Of a stretch of 28,120 bases of DNA, positions 23,391 to 28,120 are shown piece by piece; the stretch's first letter is position 1; each line of letters begins with the position of its first letter. The notes under the pieces were generated by a model. The model ran no database searches. It was given only the letters and a program-made list of their open reading frames with translations, and was not told the DNA's origin. This DNA is from Actinomycetes bacterium (GTDB taxonomy: Bacteria > Actinomycetota > Acidimicrobiia > Acidimicrobiales > Microtrichaceae): NCBI GenBank assembly GCA_023434535.1, contig JAEYSR010000096.1, positions 1-28,120 of the forward strand. The letters are read 5' to 3'. The position numbers and the translations under genes are program-made.

Positions 23391-24212
23391 GTGACCGACG
23401 ACTCGGCGACGGCCGGCCGGGATCGATCGGCCGGCCGCACCGCACCTCATGATCACGGCGGCCCGGCGTGGTGGGACCCGCTCTCGGACCGACCCGACCA
23501 CGCCAACCCCGAGACCGGACCGGTCCTCGGCGTCGTCGGGATCCTCATCGGCTCGAACGTCATCGCCAACGAGGTCCTGCCGTCGTGGGCGTACATCCCG
23601 TGGAACGTCGGCGTGGCCGGCGCACTGGTGTGGGTGGCGCGCCGCTACGGCCGCACGACGCTCACGGAGCTCGGGCTCTCGCCGTCGCGGCTGCGCGACG
23701 GACTCCGCTGGGGTGGGCTCGCCGCGGCGGCGGTCATCGGCGTCTGCGCGATCGGCGGCCTCCTCCCCGTCACCCGGGAGCTGTTCCAGGACGACCGGGC
23801 CAAGGACCTGACACTCGGCGGGCTCGCCCTCTACGTCGGGATGGAGATCCCCTTCGGGACGGTCCTCGCCGAGGAGACGATGTTCCGCGGCGTCCTGCCG
23901 GCGATGTTCCGGCGGCGCTTCGCCCACAGGAAGAACTGGGCGGTGCGTGGCGACGTCGCGGCCGCCCTCCTGTTCGGGCTCTGGCACGTCCTGCCGTCGC
24001 TCGACCTCGCCGCGAGCAACTCGGCGCTGAAGGGTCTGCCGATGGGCCTGGGCGTGCCGGTCGCGATCGTCGGCAGCGTGGCGGCCACCGCCGCAGCAGG
24101 TCTGGGCTTCACGTGGCTCCGCAACAGGTCGGGCAGCCTCCTGGCGCCCATGCTCCTGCACTGGGCCATCAACGGCAGCGGGATCGTGACGGCCTGGATC
24201 GTCCAGCACTGA
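23391..24212 (+). CDS. CPBP-family intramembrane glutamic/metalloprotease
   Basis: An integral membrane protease of the CAAX/ABI (CPBP) family, 273 residues from the GTG at 23391. A hydrophilic N-terminus of about 45 residues precedes about six to seven TM segments. The catalytic motifs are complete: EETMFR (161-166), FGLWH (His199) and HWAIN (His257, Asn261). Bacterial members process membrane proteins or give self-immunity to peptides; the substrate here is unknown. It follows the alpha/beta-hydrolase by 9 nt and is almost certainly co-transcribed. Confidence 0.93.
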   Translation: MTDDSATAGRDRSAGRTAPHDHGGPAWWDPLSDRPDHANPETGPVLGVVGILIGSNVIANEVLPSWAYIPWNVGVAGALVWVARRYGRTTLTELGLSPSRLRDGLRWGGLAAAAVIGVCAIGGLLPVTRELFQDDRAKDLTLGGLALYVGMEIPFGTVLAEETMFRGVLPAMFRRRFAHRKNWAVRGDVAAALLFGLWHVLPSLDLAASNSALKGLPMGLGVPVAIVGSVAATAAAGLGFTWLRNRSGSLLAPMLLHWAINGSGIVTAWIVQH

Positions 24213-24221
24213 CCGTCGGGA

Positions 24222-24248
24222 CGAGCCCACGAGCACGGGACGGGCTCG
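24222..24248. terminator. Possible hairpin between CPBP and STAS genes
   Basis: CGAGCCC (24222-24228) and GGGCTCG (24242-24248) form a 7-bp stem with a 13-nt loop between convergent genes. It is weak. A direct repeat CGGCCGATC follows (24247-24255 and 24270-24278). Confidence 0.35.
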
Positions 24249-24276
24249 GCCGATCGACCGACCGTTGCCCGGCCGA

Positions 24277-24576
24277 TCAGGCCTCGATGACGAAGACCTC
24301 GGTCAGACCTGTGATGTCGAGGAGTCGGGACACCGCGGCGGACGGGGAGCGCAGCACGACGCGTCCGTCGCCCTGGGGCCCGCGGGCCAGGACCATCGAC
24401 CGCAGCCCGCTCGAGTCGAGGAAGTCGAGCTCGCCCGGGTCGAACACGACCTCGTCGGCGCCGTCGTCCAGGAGTGCGGTGATCACCTCGTCCAGCCGGC
24501 TCGAGGTCTGGGCGTCGAGATCGCCGATGATGTGCACCACGCCGTCGTCGACCTTCACCGCGAACCCGTCCGTCAT
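24277..24576 (-). CDS. STAS-domain anti-sigma factor antagonist
   Basis: A single-domain SpoIIAA/RsbV-like protein of 99 residues. Such proteins bind an anti-sigma factor kinase and release the sigma factor when unphosphorylated. The motif FLDSSGLRSM (Ser55, Ser56) is the site normally phosphorylated. VHIIGDLDAQTSSRLDEVI is the typical first half. The ATG at 24576 is preferred because GGAG lies 6-9 nt upstream; the upstream in-frame start adds only a non-conserved MAASSRHWSR. Its partner kinase is not in the window. It follows a second STAS gene in the same direction after 104 nt. Confidence 0.92.
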   Translation of the reverse strand: MTDGFAVKVDDGVVHIIGDLDAQTSSRLDEVITALLDDGADEVVFDPGELDFLDSSGLRSMVLARGPQGDGRVVLRSPSAAVSRLLDITGLTEVFVIEA

Positions 24577-24680
24577 CCTGCTCCAGTGCCGTGATGACGC
24601 CGCCACAGTCGGTCGCCGTCACGACCCAACCTAGCGCCGCGGCGTCGGCCGGGAGCCAGCGGGCGGGACCGAACGGTGGT

Positions 24681-25049
24681 TCAGGGAGCGGACGGATCGA
24701 TGTGGAAACGTCCCACCAGGGCCGTCAGCTCGAAGAGCCGCAGGACCGGCGCCGACGGGGCGGAGAGGGTCAGCTGGCGGCCGGACTCGCGCAGCGAGTT
24801 GTCCAGTCGGACCAGGACCCGGATGCCGCTCGAGTCCATGAAGGCCACACCCGAGAGGTCGATCCTGACCTCGGAGTCGGCGTCCAGGTTCCGCAGCTCC
24901 TGCTCGAGCACGCCGACCGTGTACGCGTCGAGGTCCCCGACCACCACGAGGGTCGGCGTCGGTCCGCCCATCAGCTCGACCGACAGCCGCTCGCTCCGGT
25001 CGGCTCGGTCGTCGTCCACTCGCTCTCGATCCATCTGGTCCTGGTCCAC
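24681..25049 (-). CDS. Second STAS-domain anti-sigma factor antagonist
   Basis: A 122-residue protein. An acidic/basic N-terminal tail of about 20 residues (DQDQMDRERVDDDRADRSER) precedes a STAS domain with VVVGDLDAYTVGVLEQEL and AFMDSSGIRVLV, the phosphorylatable Ser motif (DSSG at 72-75). Start chosen at GTG 25049, with GGGAG 5 nt upstream; GTG 25055 would abut that motif directly. It is only moderately similar to the neighbouring STAS protein, so the pair is an old duplication or recruits different partners. A strong hairpin lies just upstream in the leader. Confidence 0.92.
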   Translation of the reverse strand: MDQDQMDRERVDDDRADRSERLSVELMGGPTPTLVVVGDLDAYTVGVLEQELRNLDADSEVRIDLSGVAFMDSSGIRVLVRLDNSLRESGRQLTLSAPSAPVLRLFELTALVGRFHIDPSAP

Positions 25050-25070
25050 GTTCACTCCCGTCGACCCGCG

Positions 25071-25102
25071 ACGGTCCGCACCGTCAGCGGTTCGCGGACC
25101 GT
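25071..25102 (-). promoter_or_regulatory. Hairpin in the leader of the second STAS gene
   Basis: ACGGTCCGC (25071-25079) and GCGGACCGT (25094-25102) form a 9-bp stem, and ACCG/CGGT form an inner 4-bp stem after a 2-nt bulge, closing a TCAG loop. It lies about 22 nt upstream of the start codon. It may be a leader structure, an operator, or the terminator of the gene at 25191. TACGGT overlaps its left end on the minus strand and is a possible -10. Confidence 0.4.
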
Positions 25103-25190
25103 ACCCATCGCGACGTCCGGCTAGACGCGCGGAACCAGAAAGCCGTGTCGCTCCCCTCGGCGGGCCGGTGTCGACGGGCCGGACGCCCCC

Positions 25191-25490
25191 TCACGGCACG
25201 TCGAGCACCAGCTCCTGGCCCTCCGACTGGAGGCGGATCATGCCGAGCTCGACCGAGCCGGACGCCTCCACGGGGTTGCACGTCTCGCTCCAGCGGTCGA
25301 GGACCTCGAGGGCCGCTCCCGCGCCACCGACGACCGACTCCGGGTCGACGATGATCGTGAACGGCGTGCCGGCGGCGATGACCCGGCCGGGGCCGACCAC
25401 GACCCGCTCGGCCACGACGCAGTCGATGACCAGCTCGTCGGGGCGATCCTCGACCAGGATGACCTGAAGCGGAACCGATGACGTCCTCAC
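25191..25490 (-). CDS. Small hypothetical protein (99 residues) near the STAS pair
   Basis: Not recognised. It contains VILVEDRPDELVIDCVVAER, then VVGPGRVIAAGTPFTIIVDP and VLDRWSETCNPVEASGSVEL, a pattern of alternating hydrophobic strands suggesting a small beta-rich domain. No signal peptide or TM helix. GTG 25490 is preferred (GGAAG 5 nt upstream) over GTG 25514. It lies in the same orientation as the two STAS genes with a 141-nt gap and is divergent from tRNA-Gly. A role in the same regulatory set is possible but unproven. Confidence 0.75.
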   Translation of the reverse strand: MRTSSVPLQVILVEDRPDELVIDCVVAERVVVGPGRVIAAGTPFTIIVDPESVVGGAGAALEVLDRWSETCNPVEASGSVELGMIRLQSEGQELVLDVP

Positions 25491-25534
25491 GACCGCTTCC
25501 GTACCCGGGCGCACCGGGGTCCAGACCGGCGCGC

Positions 25535-25540
25535 TACCGT
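25535..25540 (+). promoter_or_regulatory. Candidate -10 element (TACCGT) for tRNA-Gly
   Basis: TACCGT lies 26 nt before the mature tRNA 5' end. A short CCCTGC-TCCG-GCAGGG hairpin (25548-25563) follows in the precursor leader. No clear -35. Confidence 0.35.
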
Positions 25541-25566
25541 GTTCGAGCCCTGCTCCGGCAGGGCCT

Positions 25567-25641
25567 GCGGGTGTAGCTCAATGGCTAGAGTCCCAGTCTT
25601 CCAAACTGGTCATGCGAGTTCGATTCTCGTCACCCGCTCCA
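25567..25641 (+). tRNA. tRNA-Gly (anticodon UCC), CCA encoded
   Basis: The acceptor stem is GCGGGTG with CACCCGC, discriminator T, then an encoded CCA at 25639-25641. The anticodon arm is CCAGT-CTTCCAA-ACTGG, giving anticodon UCC. D arm TAGCTCAATGGCTAGAG and T arm GTTCGATTC are canonical. The convergent SPFH gene stops one base beyond the CCA. Confidence 0.96.
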
Positions 25642-25642
25642 C

Positions 25643-27682
25643 TCAGGACCCGTCCGAGACGGGGTTCTCGTCGGTGGTGGCGCCATTGCTCGTCGCCACC
25701 GACGAGACCTCGACGGGGCGGTCGGCGACCGGACCGGGATCGGCCGCACCGGCATCGTCGATGACGTCCTCGGGGCTCGGCTGACCGGCCAGGTTGCGCA
25801 TCAGGAGCGCTCCCAGGCCGCCGATCACCCCTCCCCCGTCGCCGCCCACCTGGATGTCGGGGACGATCTTGACGTGACCGTCGGCCACCTCGCGGAGTGC
25901 GGCGACCAACGCGGTCTGCTCCGAACCGATCGCCCGGCGCTGCGCGTCGAAGCCCTTGGCCCGGGCGAGTCCCAGCGCCTCCTCCGCCGCCGCCGCGGCG
26001 GTGCCCAGATCCCTGGTCCGCTGGGCCTCGGCGGCACCGGTGACGGTGATGACGCCCGCCTCGCCGTCGGCGCGTGCTCGGGCGGCCGACGCACGGGACG
26101 TCTCGATCTCGATCGACACGTTGGCCTGGGCCAGCTGCGCCTGCATGTCGGCGACGCCCCGCTGCTGCTCCAGGCTGACGCGGGCCTCCTGGGCCTCGCG
26201 CTGCTGACCGAAGGTGGCCCGCTCCTGGGCCGCGATCTCCCGGCTGGTGAGCACCTCGACCAGGTCCTCGGGGAACACCACGTCCTGGATGTAGACGCCG
26301 CGGGTCTCGACCTCGTAGCGGGAGAGGTACGACTGGATGTAGGTCTCGGCGGCGTGCTGGACCTCGTCGCGCTGCTCGATGAACTCGGTGGCGCCGAGCG
26401 TCTGGAGCTTGTTGCGGAAGTAGTTGCCGACCGCCGACTGCAGCACCTCGTTCACCAGGTTCTGCATGGTGCCGACCATGCTGATGACCTTCGGCGCCCG
26501 CGTGTCGGGGACGTGGATCTGCACCTGCAGGTCGATGCTGAACGTGAAGGCCTCCTTGGACTTCGCGTCGATCGGCGCCAGCCGCTCGTCCAGGCTGTGG
26601 GCGTCGCTCGTGGCGTGGGACCAGTTGAGCGTCAGGATCGACGTCGGGACGATCTCCGCCTCGTAGATGCGTGGGTTGAGCGTGTACTTGCCCGTCCGCA
26701 GGGGCTCCGACCAGATGCCCTGGTGGCCCGGCTTGACGATCGAGCCGAACTTGAACTCCTCGCCCGAGGTGTCCTCGGTCGGCAGGCCGACGTAGGCCTT
26801 CATCACCGCGACCTCGCCCTGGCGGACGACGAGCATCTCCCGCAGCTCCACGTTCACCAGGTACGGGTTGAGAAGGTACGACCCATACAGCAGCGGATCG
26901 TGCTGCAGGCCGATGCAGCCGCCGTTGTCCAGGAACGCCTGGTAGTCCTGGTAGTTGTCGTGCAGGTCGTTCTTGGCCCGCAGCACCACCTGGATGACCT
27001 GGCTGGCCGACCCCCCGGCCTGCTCCATGGCGGTCACGTCGGAGAAGCCGCCGATGCGGCTGGCGATGTCACCCGACGGAGGTCCTTCGAGCGTCGTCAC
27101 CACTCCGACCAGGTCCCGGTCGCCCTGGGGCGTGATGTGGGTGACCCGCAGGGCGGACGGCTCGACGGCGTCGACGACCCTCATGGTGGAGTCGGACACG
27201 ACCTTGCCGAACACCTCGTCCGCGGTGATCACGATGAACCCGACGGGGTGGATCGGTGCGGTGGTGCCCGGGGGCAGCACCGGGCGCTGCACGCCGCGCT
27301 GACCCCCGCCCTCGAGGAAGACCGCGAGGTCGGAGAAGTTGCCGAACTCGTTGCGGTAGATCGCCGACTTGGCGCCGGTGGGCAGCGCCTCGCCGACCTG
27401 GCCGATCACCAGACCGACGTGGTCCGGCGCCACCTGGACCCACGGGAACCTCTCGACCCGGAACAGGGGCCAGGGCTTGAACCGGAGCCCGGGCATCAGG
27501 AGCGCGGCCTGGTAGCCCGCCTCCCCGTGGAGCGCCACCAGCTGGCCGTCGGAGAGCTTCCGACCGATCCGCTTGGTGACCAGTCCCACCTCGGCCGGCC
27601 CGATGGAGTGGAAGCTCCGGAGCACAGCGATGACGATCGACGCGACCAGCACGCCGACCACGACGAGGACAACGAGACCCAT
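25643..27682 (-). CDS. SPFH/band 7 (flotillin-like) membrane protein
   Basis: A 679-residue membrane scaffold. An N-terminal TM helix (about 1-22, GLVVLVVVGVLVASIVIAVL) is followed by a first SPFH-like beta region (about 27-100) and a second (about 283-400, with VVRQGEVAVMKAYVGL and GIWSEPLRTGKYTLNPRIYE). Then comes a long Ala/Glu/Gln-rich coiled coil (about 430-605) with REIAAQERATFGQQREAQEA and ARADGEAGVITVTGAAEAQ, the flotillin-type helix. A Gly patch (612-625) and an acidic disordered tail end the protein. It likely oligomerises into a membrane cage or microdomain. No NfeD-type partner is adjacent. The ATG at 27682 has GGAAAGG upstream. Confidence 0.9.
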   Translation of the reverse strand: MGLVVLVVVGVLVASIVIAVLRSFHSIGPAEVGLVTKRIGRKLSDGQLVALHGEAGYQAALLMPGLRFKPWPLFRVERFPWVQVAPDHVGLVIGQVGEALPTGAKSAIYRNEFGNFSDLAVFLEGGGQRGVQRPVLPPGTTAPIHPVGFIVITADEVFGKVVSDSTMRVVDAVEPSALRVTHITPQGDRDLVGVVTTLEGPPSGDIASRIGGFSDVTAMEQAGGSASQVIQVVLRAKNDLHDNYQDYQAFLDNGGCIGLQHDPLLYGSYLLNPYLVNVELREMLVVRQGEVAVMKAYVGLPTEDTSGEEFKFGSIVKPGHQGIWSEPLRTGKYTLNPRIYEAEIVPTSILTLNWSHATSDAHSLDERLAPIDAKSKEAFTFSIDLQVQIHVPDTRAPKVISMVGTMQNLVNEVLQSAVGNYFRNKLQTLGATEFIEQRDEVQHAAETYIQSYLSRYEVETRGVYIQDVVFPEDLVEVLTSREIAAQERATFGQQREAQEARVSLEQQRGVADMQAQLAQANVSIEIETSRASAARARADGEAGVITVTGAAEAQRTRDLGTAAAAAEEALGLARAKGFDAQRRAIGSEQTALVAALREVADGHVKIVPDIQVGGDGGGVIGGLGALLMRNLAGQPSPEDVIDDAGAADPGPVADRPVEVSSVATSNGATTDENPVSDGS
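25667..25706 (+). terminator. Long hairpin inside the SPFH 3' end, possible tRNA-Gly terminator
   Basis: CTCGTCGGTGG (25667-25677) pairs perfectly with CCACCGACGAG (25696-25706), and five further pairs (two wobble) extend the stem to 16 bp with an 8-nt loop. It begins 26 nt after the tRNA CCA, where a terminator is needed, and lies in codons for the poorly constrained SPFH tail. Confidence 0.45.
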
Positions 27683-27704
27683 TGCTCGTGCCGCCTTTCC
27701 TCAT

Positions 27705-27722
27705 GGACGCATCGATGCGTCC
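27705..27722. promoter_or_regulatory. 18-bp perfect palindrome upstream of the SPFH gene (operator candidate)
   Basis: GGACGCATCGATGCGTCC is perfectly symmetric and lies 22 nt before the SPFH ATG, downstream of a candidate -10. It could bind a dimeric repressor or fold in the mRNA leader near the ribosome-binding site. Confidence 0.5.
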
Positions 27723-27732
27723 TCCCGCGTCG

Positions 27733-27738
27733 ACCATA
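27733..27738 (-). promoter_or_regulatory. Candidate -10 element (TATGGT) of the SPFH gene
   Basis: TATGGT on the minus strand lies about 50 nt before the SPFH ATG and just upstream of the 18-bp palindrome, which would then sit in the first transcribed bases. CTACCG 18 nt upstream is a poor -35 match. Confidence 0.35.
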
Positions 27739-27793
27739 CGACCACCGGCGTCGGTCCGGTAGAGGCAGTTCGCCCCGCCGAAGAGGACGCTTC

Positions 27794-28120
27794 TCAGTCG
27801 CCCGATGCGAACGCGTCGACGCCGTCGACGGTGGCCCAGCCCAGGTGGAGCCGACCCCGACGCACCTGTCCGTCGGCCACGACGTCGACCCGGGCGCCCA
27901 GCCGGAGCTGGGGTTGGAGACCGGAGGCGTCCGGGCCGGCCAGCCAGCCGAGTGTGGCGGTCGAGTGGCTGTCGAGGTGTTCCGACTCCCAGACGTCGCG
28001 GTCGTAGTCGGCGCTGACGAACAGCCCGCCCCGGGGGTTGAACTCGTCGTCGACGACCCGCAGCTCCCCTGGCGTCGCTCCGGCCCGGAGCACGACCTCC
28101 CGGGCGCACACCTCCGAGGC
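27794..28120 (-). CDS. Unidentified protein, C-terminal part (5' end probably outside the window)
   Basis: An open frame enters from the right edge and stops at 27794, with 108 codons visible. It reads AREVVLRAGATPGELRVVDD, then NPRGGLFVSADYDRDVWESE and a segment rich in beta-prone residues ending WATVDGVDAFASGD. A GTG at 28111 could be the start, but the frame stays open to the edge and no well-spaced ribosome-binding site is visible. No signal peptide, TM helix or family motif is recognised. It precedes the SPFH gene in the same direction with a 111-nt gap that holds a promoter-like element, so it is probably a separate unit. Confidence 0.65.
   Translation of the reverse strand, partial: ASEVCAREVVLRAGATPGELRVVDDEFNPRGGLFVSADYDRDVWESEHLDSHSTATLGWLAGPDASGLQPQLRLGARVDVVADGQVRRGRLHLGWATVDGVDAFASGD

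Noticed and set aside
21387..24236. A minus-strand open frame of about 949 codons opposite the hydrolase and CPBP genes
   Set aside because: It is antisense to two genes with clear catalytic motifs; its composition (runs of Gly, Arg, His, Asp, Val) is the usual high-GC antisense artefact.

Overview
The window is a dense, very GC-rich bacterial chromosome segment. The gene content and order (tig-clpP-clpX-folC, ndk, mreBCD-mrdA-rodA, a radical-SAM pair, RNase E, rplU-rpmA) point to an actinomycete (Actinomycetota). A deep-branching class such as Acidimicrobiia is my inference, because one clpP stands where most actinomycetes have two and obg does not follow rpmA. No integrase, transposase, phage gene or CRISPR array was seen.

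Left part (1-11416), almost all on the minus strand and read right to left: the cell-wall elongation operon mreB-mreC-mreD-mrdA(PBP2)-rodA; then a B12-binding-type radical SAM protein, translationally coupled to its usual partner (DUF2344/TIGR03936); then RNase E/G with a long Gly/Gln/Arg-rich N-terminus; then ribosomal proteins L21 and L27. A stem-loop separates rpmA from the tail of an unknown plus-strand gene. Middle (11417-16982): ndk runs divergently from mreB and converges on folC across a perfect 50-bp palindrome. tig, clpP, clpX and folC form a protein-quality-control and folate run on the minus strand, with hairpins between the clp genes.

Right part (17079-28120) is more accessory: tRNA-Pro(UGG), a small unknown ORF diverging from an SDR oxidoreductase, an acetyl-CoA hydrolase/CoA-transferase coupled by a 4-nt overlap to an unusual three-part protein with a degenerate HATPase-like N-terminus and a GNAT domain, a divergent pair (membrane alpha/beta-hydrolase plus CPBP intramembrane protease), two STAS-domain anti-sigma-factor antagonists with a small unknown protein, tRNA-Gly(UCC), a 679-residue SPFH/flotillin-like membrane protein, and a partial unknown gene at the right edge.

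A recurring theme is a TANNNT hexamer placed 6-10 nt before start codons that mostly lack a Shine-Dalgarno (SDR, hydrolase, tig, radical SAM, rplU; mreB is ambiguous), which suggests leaderless or near-leaderless mRNAs. The best candidates for under-described biology are the HATPase-like/GNAT protein coupled to the CoA-transferase, the hydrolase/CPBP pair, and the STAS cluster. None of them can be called a new system from sequence alone.
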